DNA from: a virus
DNA: 22,871 nt
Reading direction: 5' to 3' (one strand)
Virus record (IMG/VR): IMGVR_UViG_3300027749_000492
Span: 1 to 22,871 of that record
The translations under genes were made by a program, and so were the position numbers. Below, piece after piece: positions 12,128 to 19,063 of the stretch (its first letter is position 1; every line of letters begins with the position of its first letter). The notes below the pieces were generated by a model. The model did not search any database. It worked only from the letters and a program-made list of their open reading frames with translations, and was not told the DNA's origin.

Positions 12128-14902
12128 TTACCCCAATAAACCGTAGTTGACCATTTTGTAACCGCTTGGATGCATCAAGACAGCTTCAGGCATGACTTTC
12201 TCAACTTCATCAGCCATTACGCCTTGTTGACGCTCACCAAAGATGTCGTACTCATAAATTCCGATACCAAGTTTATGAGTGCCAATGCGCTCAATGTTTG
12301 ACTTTAATCTGCGGTCAGATGGAAACACAACTGGTAATGCCGCACCCGCAAGATTAAACAAACCGCTTGTCATAGCATTAGCGCCAGCTTGCTGAATACC
12401 GTAATTCTGCAATGCCGCATTACCCTGTGCTTGCGCACCCGCAAATATTGGTGCGGGGGCAATGTTTGTTGGGTTGTAACCTTGGAATTGAGGCATCTGC
12501 AATTGTGAGCCACTCATCAGGCCCGTGATTTCGTTCAAAGGCTGATTGCGCAAAGCAAGTTGTTTCTGCAACTCTTGTGTGGCCGCTTGATTAGCAAACT
12601 GACCCGCACCAAGGTTTTGGTTGTACTGCTGAAGTTGCGCGGCATTTGCCAATTGTTGTTGTTGGGCGGCAATGGCTTGATTTTGCGCAAGCGCTTGGTT
12701 TTGCATTGATTGCGTACCCATGCCTTGCTGATAATTTTGAGCCGCAGCCGCATTTGCAAGTTGTTGAGCCGTAACGCTTTGACCAAAGTTCTGTGCAATC
12801 GCTTGGTTTTGAGCTTGTTGTGCAGCCAACGCATTGCTGAAATTTTGCTGTGTAGCTTGATTTCCAAGTTGCTGATTTGTTACGTTTTGGCCAAAATTTT
12901 GGGCAACTGCTTGATTTGCCAACTGTTGAGCAGTTACGTTTTGACCAAAATTCTGAGCCGCAGCTTGATTTTGTGCCGCTTGCTGACCCATGCCTTGTTG
13001 GTAATTTTGACCTATTGCGGCATTGTAGGCTTGTTGATTTTGCAAATTTTGACCAAAGTTCTGACCAATAGCAGCGTTGTAAGCCTGTTGTTGCGCCAAT
13101 CCTTGTGCAGAATTTTGAGCAATAGCTTGGTTTTGTGCTTGTTGGTTTTGCAAGTTTGCACCAAAACCCGCTAATTGGGCTTGATTGGCAAACTGAGCAT
13201 TACCTTGTGCCTGACCATACTGTTGCGCTTGAGCTTGGTTTGCGGCCGCTTGTTGTTGCAATGCCGCATTTTGATTTTGTTGTATTGCCGCATTTGCCGC
13301 ATTAGATGCGGTCATTCCTTGTCCAAAGTTTTGTGCAACGGCTTGATTTGCGGCTTGTTGAGCAGCTAATCCTTGTCCAAAGTTTTGACCAATAGCGGCA
13401 TTTGCGGCATTTTGAGCCGTTATACCTTGACCAAAGTTTTGAGCAGCCGCTTGGTTTGCCAATTGTTGTGCATTTAAACCTTGACCATAATTTTGAGCAA
13501 TTGCTTGATTGCCCGCTTGTTGATTCTGCAAATTGACACCAAAACTTGCCAATTGAGCTTGGTTGCCAAACTGACCTGATTGCAACTGTTGGTTAAAGCC
13601 TTGGCCTTGAGCCGCATTTTGGGCTTGTTGAGCCGCCAAAGCATTGCCAAAGTTTTGTTGTATGCCTGTATTGCCGAATTGACCCGCAGCCAAGGCTTGA
13701 TTAAAGCCTTGTTGATTAGCCGCAGTATCCAAACCAATACCTTGCAAAGCCGCTTGGGTCAACAAATCATTTTGTTGTTGGCTTTGATCTCGCATTGCAT
13801 TTGTATATGCCTCACCACCCGCCACCAAACCTTGATTAGCCAAACTTTGAGCAGTCAGTTTTTGTTGGCGCTCTAATTGAGGCGCAAGCCGAGCCATGAT
13901 TGCCGCTTGGCCTGTCATACCCGCATTAACAGGCATTTGAGCCACATTACTCAAATTTAATTGGTTGTTAGCAAGGTAATTATTGGCGTTCAGGTTTTGA
14001 TTGATTTGACCAATGTTGCCAAGTGATTGCTGAAGATTAACGCCCTCAACACCGCCTTGTGCCGTGCCATATTGAGATGGGTTAATACCACCCGCCAAAC
14101 CATATTGATTTGCCCCAACACTACCTTGTGCCAAACCATACTGATTTGCACCAACATTGCCTTGAGCTTGCCCATATTGACCCGCGCCAATAGATGAAGC
14201 AGAACCATAACCGCCTAAATTTGGCGCACCCTGAACTTGTCCATAGTTGCCGTAACTGTCTTGCAAAGTTGGGCCACTTACGCCACCAGTTGCCGTTCCA
14301 CCTTGGAAGTTACCTCTAGCAGTTCCACCATAAACACCGCCAACGGCTTGGCCGCCTTGAAAATTGGCACTTGCTTGAGGATTGGCAACAGAACCTTGCG
14401 CTAAACCACTATCAACAGAACCATATGCTTGACCGCTTTGAACATTTCCTTGAGCAGTTCCACCCGTGACATTGCCGTAGGCTTTATCGCCCATAAATCC
14501 ACCACTAGCTGAACCCATTCCTGTTAAGTCAGGCGAACCTTGAATATTTCCCGAATTGGCAAGTGAGAAAATACCACCTGGCCCTGTGTACTGAAACGGC
14601 TTGCCAATGATGTCTGATGCGCTTGATAAACCCTTTTCACCAAGGCTTGCCATGCCTTGCTGAACTCTTTGCTGTGCCTCCAACGTAGCTTGAGCCGTTG
14701 GGGTCAAGTTCTGCATTATCGTTGGCTGATTTGTAACAGGGTCAAATATGACCGTTTGACTACCCAATGGGCCAATCACGTTAGGGTTGTTTAAATACCC
14801 TTGGGTTTTGGCCGTTTCTACGTTTGCTTGACCTTGAGCAGTAGCTGCCGCAGCGTAATCAGGCGTTGCGGGGGCTTTGGGTTGTGGGCATAAGAAAGCC
14901 AT
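12128..14902 (-). CDS. repeat-built Gln/Asn/Ala-rich virion protein with C-terminal S74-type domain (924 aa)
   Basis: The N-terminus (1-135) is non-repetitive. Residues 140-211 are eight 9-residue units (e.g. QAYGSVDSG, TARGNFQGG). Residues 239-286 are four 12-residue units (GANQYGLAQGSV). A mostly helical spacer (about 300-397) holds MARLAPQLERQQKL. Residues 398-775 are 21 consecutive 18-residue units of the type QNFGQGLxAQQxANQAxA with no insertion or loss. From Ser862 there is SDRRLKSNI...GVMADEVEKVMPEA, the opening of a peptidase-S74-type chaperone, but the protein ends 63 residues later at NYGLLG without a coiled-coil tail. Position suggests an ejection-type protein (first of three). It follows GNAT directly with AAGGAA before the ATG. 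Whether it self-cleaves at 862 is unknown. Confidence 0.75.
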   Translation of the reverse strand: MAFLCPQPKAPATPDYAAAATAQGQANVETAKTQGYLNNPNVIGPLGSQTVIFDPVTNQPTIMQNLTPTAQATLEAQQRVQQGMASLGEKGLSSASDIIGKPFQYTGPGGIFSLANSGNIQGSPDLTGMGSASGGFMGDKAYGNVTGGTAQGNVQSGQAYGSVDSGLAQGSVANPQASANFQGGQAVGGVYGGTARGNFQGGTATGGVSGPTLQDSYGNYGQVQGAPNLGGYGSASSIGAGQYGQAQGNVGANQYGLAQGSVGANQYGLAGGINPSQYGTAQGGVEGVNLQQSLGNIGQINQNLNANNYLANNQLNLSNVAQMPVNAGMTGQAAIMARLAPQLERQQKLTAQSLANQGLVAGGEAYTNAMRDQSQQQNDLLTQAALQGIGLDTAANQQGFNQALAAGQFGNTGIQQNFGNALAAQQAQNAAQGQGFNQQLQSGQFGNQAQLASFGVNLQNQQAGNQAIAQNYGQGLNAQQLANQAAAQNFGQGITAQNAANAAIGQNFGQGLAAQQAANQAVAQNFGQGMTASNAANAAIQQNQNAALQQQAAANQAQAQQYGQAQGNAQFANQAQLAGFGANLQNQQAQNQAIAQNSAQGLAQQQAYNAAIGQNFGQNLQNQQAYNAAIGQNYQQGMGQQAAQNQAAAQNFGQNVTAQQLANQAVAQNFGQNVTNQQLGNQATQQNFSNALAAQQAQNQAIAQNFGQSVTAQQLANAAAAQNYQQGMGTQSMQNQALAQNQAIAAQQQQLANAAQLQQYNQNLGAGQFANQAATQELQKQLALRNQPLNEITGLMSGSQLQMPQFQGYNPTNIAPAPIFAGAQAQGNAALQNYGIQQAGANAMTSGLFNLAGAALPVVFPSDRRLKSNIERIGTHKLGIGIYEYDIFGERQQGVMADEVEKVMPEAVLMHPSGYKMVNYGLLG
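12578..13711 (-). repeat. 21 tandem 54-bp units (18-residue repeats)
   Basis: This stretch codes for residues 398-775 of the 924-residue protein. Each 18-residue unit follows Q-N-[F/Y]-x-x-x-[L/V/M]-x-x-Q-x-x-x-N-x-A-x-x. The register holds exactly from unit 1 to unit 21 (starts at 398, 416, 434 and so on to 758). The units are diverged in DNA sequence, so this is an old or diversified array rather than fresh slippage. Units 3-4 and 10-11 form a matching two-unit variant (QFxNQAQLAxFGxNLQNQQA), hinting at a higher-order duplication. Confidence 0.9.
14045..14188 (-). repeat. four tandem 36-bp units (12-residue repeats)
   Basis: Residues 239-286 of the 924-residue protein read GAGQYGQAQGNV, GANQYGLAQGSV, GANQYGLAGGIN and PSQYGTAQGGVE. 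Units 2 and 3 are nearly identical in DNA. This Gly/Gln/Tyr-rich period differs from the two other repeat periods in the same gene. Confidence 0.85.
14270..14485 (-). repeat. eight tandem 27-bp units (9-residue repeats)
   Basis: Residues 140-211 of the 924-residue protein are eight 9-mers of the type x-A-x-G-x-[V/F]-x-x-G: KAYGNVTGG, TAQGNVQSG, QAYGSVDSG, LAQGSVANP, QASANFQGG, QAVGGVYGG, TARGNFQGG, TATGGVSGP. The Gly and alternating hydrophobic positions suggest a beta or glycine-loop structure. Confidence 0.85.
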
Positions 14903-14904
14903 GT

Positions 14905-15342
14905 TTATTCCTTAAATTCGTATGTTTCGCCTGATGGTTCATAGTTTGCTCGCTGAAGCAACACGCTCAAATCTTGATCTTTTTTGTGGCTAATCATAAT
15001 TTGGCTAACACCATTGATTTTGAGCATTTGCCCTGCTAATTTCAGCATTTTGCAAATTCCAAGACCGCCTCGATGCTCAGGCAAAACATAATAAAAGACA
15101 TCTAATGCTTGCATTGCGCCATAAAAAGGCGATCTGAACACCATAAAACCCGCATGACCCGCCAATTCACCCGATTCGGTGCGCAAAGTGAAATATGCGA
15201 AATTTCCTGTTCTTTCTAGCTCAATCATGCCGCCTAAATCGCTTTTTAGGTTGCCGTTGCCATAAAGTTCAGCCCAATGTTTGCCAATAAGCGCCACGGC
15301 TTCGGCTGAAACATCGGCAAATCTTTCCATTTTTGCGTTCAT
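14905..15342 (-). CDS. GNAT-family N-acetyltransferase
   Basis: The open frame reaches 15387. ATG 15340-15342, which overlaps the tail tube B-like stop as ATGA with AAGGA upstream, gives a 145-residue protein of normal GNAT length. Acetyl-CoA binding motif A appears as YVLPEHRGGLGICKML (85-100), with R/H-R-G-G-L-G at the pyrophosphate-binding turn. It follows a central strand (DVFYYVLP). The later strand (GVSQIMISHKKD) and a C-terminal strand also fit. It should transfer an acetyl group from acetyl-CoA to an amine. The substrate, host or phage protein, is unknown. It is the only clear metabolic-type enzyme among the structural genes, and such genes recur in podovirus tail modules. Confidence 0.85.
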   Translation of the reverse strand: MNAKMERFADVSAEAVALIGKHWAELYGNGNLKSDLGGMIELERTGNFAYFTLRTESGELAGHAGFMVFRSPFYGAMQALDVFYYVLPEHRGGLGICKMLKLAGQMLKINGVSQIMISHKKDQDLSVLLQRANYEPSGETYEFKE

Positions 15343-16880
15343 ATGCCAGCCCATCCTTGTTGGAACACCACATCGGTTGAAGCCCACTCAATTTGCAAGC
15401 CCTTTGATGCTGATTTTAGCTGAATACCCGCACAATATCCAATGCCTGTGACGCCTTGCCAGTTGTTTGTGATGATCGTCCCACTTGACCACAATGCGTT
15501 GTCCCATGTTGACGTTCCCCATATTCCATAATTGGATGGGCTGAAGTTTAAAGTCCCCGTTGTGTCTGCCAAACTAAAATCAACATTAATACCGACCAAA
15601 ATTGTGGGCGCTCCATCTGTAAAAATAGAGGGTCTTGCTCGTGTGAAATATTTTTTAACGCCACGGCTTTCGTAATAGTTAAATGCTTGCAAAACGACAG
15701 CATTGATTTCGTTGCCATCATCGGCAAACCCATCCCAAGCCAAGCCAACATATCCATCACCGCCAAAATATGGGTTGTCGTTAAATGTCTCCCAACAATT
15801 AGCGTTCCATCCCGTGAATCTTGTCCATGACTTTGTAATCGTATTCATCACAAACTGCTCTTGCGCACCAAGGCCAACAGGCACATTGATCCACAAAGCA
15901 TTGTTTTTGGCGTGATAAAGCAAAGCCCACCCAAATGAATTTTGGTAAGCCGTTGTCGCCTCAGTAATAGCGCCCTGAATCTTGTCTGATAGATTAACCC
16001 TTGGGTCAAGTCGGCTTGATTGCAACGCTGAAGCCAACGGCAATAGACCGTCCAAACTTAAAACCAATAGGTCGCCACCATACTTGTACAAACAACGCCT
16101 AGAAACAGGCGCTCCGAGCTTCCAAATGCCCGTTAAAGCCCATGTACTAGCAGAGGCGGGGTCAGTACCTCGGTAAACAATAATCTCGCCCTGTGAAGTC
16201 ACAAAAACAAGGTTATCGTCTACGCCATAACCCGCATCAATTGTCCAAGCACTAATAGAAACAATGTAACCACCCATTCGGGCAATAGAACTCAAGTCTA
16301 AAACCTCGGCAGCGCCACCAACTGAGTTGGTCGGTAAGTACCATGCTTTTAGACTTTCTTTCTCAATAAACCAAACACGGTTTTTAAACAAGGTGACATT
16401 GTTCAGCTTGTTTGTGGTCACGCCCGTAATAGCGATGGGTGAGCTTGAGGCGTTGACGCTTTGCCACGTTGTGCCGTTGTAGAGGAGTGGATCATCTACG
16501 CCATTGCAAGCATAAAGGAAGCTACCTCCCGCGGTTGTGACGTTGATATGCTCAAAACGGCTGTTAGTAAGTCCTGTTTTCACAGCAGCGCCCACCGCGC
16601 CTTTGGTTGTGCAGTTGTAAATTGAACCATTGGCAACCGCAAACAGCTTGCTGACGCTTCCCGTCTCATAGGCCATGACCGTATCAACTTGGCCTGTGAT
16701 ACCCGTTGACCATTTGCTGAACCCACCGCGCAAGTTTACACTTGAAACAGTAGGGAAGAAATTAGTCATCGTCACCGCATCTGTTGGCGACATATTGGCC
16801 AACGAATCGCGCACATTCCACCCGCCAACGGGCGCAGGAATACTCGCTACATTAGCGGCAGTTCTTTGGGCAATTTTCAT
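15339..16880 (-). CDS. tail tubular protein B-like (tail nozzle) protein
   Basis: The 513-residue protein opens with IPAPVGGWNVRDSLANMSPT and DAVTMTNFFPTVSSVNLRGG. This opening is typical of a family of podovirus tail proteins related in role to T7 gp12. The rest is beta-rich with recurring strand-turn units (LFAVANGSIYNC; NLVFVTSQGEIIVYRGT; LLVLSLDGLLPL), consistent with a beta-propeller nozzle. It follows the tail tube A-like gene with a one-base TAATG overlap, as gp12 follows gp11 in T7-type genomes. It should extend the tail and guide DNA. The assignment is by N-terminal pattern and synteny. Confidence 0.75.
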   Translation of the reverse strand: MKIAQRTAANVASIPAPVGGWNVRDSLANMSPTDAVTMTNFFPTVSSVNLRGGFSKWSTGITGQVDTVMAYETGSVSKLFAVANGSIYNCTTKGAVGAAVKTGLTNSRFEHINVTTAGGSFLYACNGVDDPLLYNGTTWQSVNASSSPIAITGVTTNKLNNVTLFKNRVWFIEKESLKAWYLPTNSVGGAAEVLDLSSIARMGGYIVSISAWTIDAGYGVDDNLVFVTSQGEIIVYRGTDPASASTWALTGIWKLGAPVSRRCLYKYGGDLLVLSLDGLLPLASALQSSRLDPRVNLSDKIQGAITEATTAYQNSFGWALLYHAKNNALWINVPVGLGAQEQFVMNTITKSWTRFTGWNANCWETFNDNPYFGGDGYVGLAWDGFADDGNEINAVVLQAFNYYESRGVKKYFTRARPSIFTDGAPTILVGINVDFSLADTTGTLNFSPSNYGIWGTSTWDNALWSSGTIITNNWQGVTGIGYCAGIQLKSASKGLQIEWASTDVVFQQGWAGI

Positions 16881-17791
16881 TACTGTGATGCCCCATAACC
16901 GCTGTCAGGAATGTTGTCGTAGCCAATCAAAATCGTGCCTGGCCTTGGTGCAAACGACAAATTAGCCGCAGACATATCCAAAGCAATAGCCGCTTCCATT
17001 TCTTCCAAATAGTTGCGATACATGGCCGTTGTGTCAAAACCTTTAGCCTCAAAATATTTGAGCTTGGTTGACAAAACCATCAAACGATCAGGATAGATAC
17101 AAGTATCAGAGTCAGCAGTAAACGATGTCTTGGGTTCATCAGCAGAACTCATTGCCCATGCATTTGAACGGTACTCGTAGCCCAAAAACTCAGCGCTTGA
17201 GAAGCCTGGCCATATTTGAAAATACTTGCTAAACAAACGCCATCGAATCCGAGGGCCTGTAGCAATGTATCCTGACAGCAACCATTCCCATTGCTGTGCA
17301 TCTTCAGGGCCAAGCATCTCCCAATGTTTATCCTTGTCCCACATTGTCCTTGGGATGATGGCTTCATAGTCGCTTGGAAACGCATACTTCATCTTTTGAA
17401 AGTACACGGTTGCATTTGTGCCCGCCTCTGTCGTTTTTCTAGTTAAAGTGACAGAGGTGCTTGAATCTACAGTTTGAATGAAAGTATTTTGGTCAAGTCC
17501 TGTGCCAACCACCATGTAGGTGCTATCTAAACCATTGGTAGATGGGATATTTGTGATGGACAGCCCATCATCGCTCCATGTCCCTGTGGTGGTCAGATAT
17601 TCGGTGTAGAACTGCTTTTGCTTTGTAAGGGTTCGCCAAGGATGCTTGCGCAAGAATTCGTATCCACTTGCGTTCATTAACGCAAGAATTTGGATAACAT
17701 CTTGATTAGTATTTCCAGCAACACTTGTCGGTGTTGACACGCCTAATTCATTGGTAACTTGCTGCACTAACTGGAGCATAGTGCTAGACAT
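16880..17791 (-). CDS. tail tubular protein A-like / head-tail adaptor
   Basis: The 303-residue product starts MLQLVQQVTNELGVSTP (5-21), then DVIQILALMNASGYEFLRKHPW. This helical opening is typical of T7 gp11/P22 gp4-like adaptors. A beta insertion (about 70-130) carries Thr/Ser-rich strands, followed by YAFPSDYEAIIPRTMWDKDK, a motif common in this family. The C-terminal part is helical (KLKYFEAKGFDTTAMYRNYL). It should sit between portal and nozzle. AGAGGTG lies upstream of ATG 17789-17791. Its stop overlaps the next gene's start, so the two tail tube proteins are probably made in coupled amounts. Confidence 0.8.
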   Translation of the reverse strand: MSSTMLQLVQQVTNELGVSTPTSVAGNTNQDVIQILALMNASGYEFLRKHPWRTLTKQKQFYTEYLTTTGTWSDDGLSITNIPSTNGLDSTYMVVGTGLDQNTFIQTVDSSTSVTLTRKTTEAGTNATVYFQKMKYAFPSDYEAIIPRTMWDKDKHWEMLGPEDAQQWEWLLSGYIATGPRIRWRLFSKYFQIWPGFSSAEFLGYEYRSNAWAMSSADEPKTSFTADSDTCIYPDRLMVLSTKLKYFEAKGFDTTAMYRNYLEEMEAAIALDMSAANLSFAPRPGTILIGYDNIPDSGYGASQ

Positions 17792-17794
17792 AAT

Positions 17795-18325
17795 TTACAC
17801 CTCTTTTTTAGGGCGGCCTCTTGCTTTTTCAGACAACAAGGCTTTAACTTGCTCTTGTAATTCTTTCAATTCAGAACGGGTTTGCTCTAATTCAAATGAA
17901 CTCTCACTTTGATTGCGTCTTAGCAGATATGCTCTTGCCTTTTCACGCAATCCAACAGCGCCCATACCAACACGCTGAAGTTGAGCATCGCTTGCGGTTG
18001 CAACTTGCTCAACAGTTTGAAACTTTAGAATTTGCAGTTCAGCCATTTGGCCGTCTGTAAATTCTTCAGGGCGATCTAGATGCCAATTTTGCAAGGTTGT
18101 GCCGATAACAGGCCCACCCTCTGAGTTTTGCATTTGATAGTGCAACCATTGACGGGGAAAGCGCTCTTTATGGTCATCACGAACGGGCTGTTCAATGATG
18201 TTGTACTTATCGCCAGGAACCATAATTCGCACAAATGGGATGTCTTTGTACGGTGCTTTGTCAAATGTATAAAACTCAACGTGCAGATGTGTGTCTGCGT
18301 TTGCAATATCGGAATCTAGTGCCAT
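17795..18325 (-). CDS. head/neck-region protein with coiled coil and basic tail (176 aa)
   Basis: The N-terminal half (1-95) is a beta-rich domain with VEFYTFDKAPYKDIPFVRI and a KERFPRQWLHYQ segment. Residues about 100-135 (TVEQVATASDAQLQRVGMGA, then LREKARAYL) look like a helix-hairpin-helix. Residues 140-168 form a coiled coil (LEQTRSELKELQEQVKALLS), and the end is RGRPKKEV, an AT-hook-like basic tail. It lies between the capsid group and the tail tube genes, so a head completion or scaffold-like role is likely. The basic tail could touch packaged DNA. No named family is assigned. AGGATA stands before the ATG. Confidence 0.65.
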   Translation of the reverse strand: MALDSDIANADTHLHVEFYTFDKAPYKDIPFVRIMVPGDKYNIIEQPVRDDHKERFPRQWLHYQMQNSEGGPVIGTTLQNWHLDRPEEFTDGQMAELQILKFQTVEQVATASDAQLQRVGMGAVGLREKARAYLLRRNQSESSFELEQTRSELKELQEQVKALLSEKARGRPKKEV

Positions 18326-18342
18326 TTTTTATCCTGTGGGGA

Positions 18343-18705
18343 TTATGCTGAAGTGACGGATGCCCAAGTTGTTGCGCTTGGAGCAAAAAGAATCATACTC
18401 TTTGCCGTTGCCAATGTAACAGATGTTGCTGCTGCATTGATGGTTGAGCTAGTATTGTAAGGGTAAACAGTAATTGTTTGACCTGAATCGTTACGAATAC
18501 CAACCATTGCGCCCGCTTCTGTAGGAGGCAATTTAACGCCTGTAGAAGCAGATGAAGTTGTGATTGTGTTGAACACAGCCGACAATTGTGTTGCGGTAGC
18601 GGCAGTTGAACCCGTTGCAACAATGCCAACAGCGCCATCACCAGCGATGGAAACTGTAGACAAAGGCGAGTTTCCTGCGCCAAGAATTCGTGAGGGGATA
18701 GCCAT
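18343..18705 (-). CDS. small beta-rich virion protein (120 aa)
   Basis: The product is Ala/Thr/Ser-rich with little charge and reads as successive strands (LSTVSIAGDGAVGIVATGST; MVGIRNDSGQTITVYPYN; ATSVTLATAKSMILFAPS). A jelly-roll or Ig-like decoration fold is plausible, but the family is not recognised. The gene follows an intrinsic terminator, so it should receive less transcript than the capsid gene. AAGGAA lies five bases before the ATG. It may be a minor capsid or head decoration protein. Confidence 0.65.
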   Translation of the reverse strand: MAIPSRILGAGNSPLSTVSIAGDGAVGIVATGSTAATATQLSAVFNTITTSSASTGVKLPPTEAGAMVGIRNDSGQTITVYPYNTSSTINAAATSVTLATAKSMILFAPSATTWASVTSA

Positions 18706-18720
18706 TTTAATTCCTTGATT

Positions 18721-18750
18721 AAAAAAGGGCGGGTTTTATGCCGCCCCTTT
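18721..18750 (-). terminator. intrinsic terminator after the capsid-proximal gene pair
   Basis: On the minus strand the sequence reads AAAGGGGCGG, loop CATAAAAC, CCGCCC and six T. The GGGCGG/CCGCCC stem (18741-18746 with 18727-18732) plus flanking A-T pairs and the T tract (18721-18726) form a canonical rho-independent terminator. It begins four bases after the stop of the 98-residue gene and precedes the 120-residue gene's ribosome site. Confidence 0.85.
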
Positions 18751-18754
18751 AATT

Positions 18755-19051
18755 TTACACAGATGCTTTAGAGAACCATGCAACATTACCAGAAACTAGG
18801 TCAACTGCGGGCGATGTATATGAACCGCCTGAAGCTGTTACCAAGAATGTGGTTGTATTGATAGTGCAAGCTGTTGTTGAGGCGGAAATAGATGCGTTAG
18901 CTTGACCCAACACATAAATTTTGCCATCAGAACCAAATACTTCAGCACCCAAGGGGCCAAATGTAGGAACAGCCGTTCCTGCGCTGTTTGTGTTGGTGTT
19001 AACGATGTTGTTAAAGTCAACACCAATGACGGGGGTTACTGTATATGCCAT
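18755..19051 (-). CDS. small capsid-associated protein, possible head decoration
   Basis: The 98-residue protein follows the major capsid gene by 12 bases, with a strong AAAGGAG site before ATG 19049-19051. It opens TVTPVIGVDFNNIVNTNTN and then shows a beta pattern (GAEVFGSDGKIYVLGQANAS; ACTINTTTFLVTASGGSYT; DLVSGNVAWFSKASV). Few charges and many Thr/Ser/Gly residues suit a virion surface protein. A terminator immediately follows, so it is transcribed with the capsid gene at high level, as expected for a decoration protein. The call rests on size, composition and location. Confidence 0.65.
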   Translation of the reverse strand: MAYTVTPVIGVDFNNIVNTNTNSAGTAVPTFGPLGAEVFGSDGKIYVLGQANASISASTTACTINTTTFLVTASGGSYTSPAVDLVSGNVAWFSKASV

Positions 19052-19063
19052 GATTTTACTCCT

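Noticed and set aside
12710-13174. 154-residue plus-strand frame rich in Leu, Cys and Ile
   Set aside because: It is the antisense of the 54-bp repeat array; its repetitive composition is a by-product of the Gln/Asn/Ala codons.
12578-13711. Regularly spaced repeats that might suggest a CRISPR array
   Set aside because: Units are contiguous, diverged, multiples of three and code for an 18-residue protein repeat; there are no unique spacers.
13474-13737. 87-residue minus-strand frame offset within the repeat gene
   Set aside because: Out-of-frame reading of the same repeats; no own ribosome site or domain.
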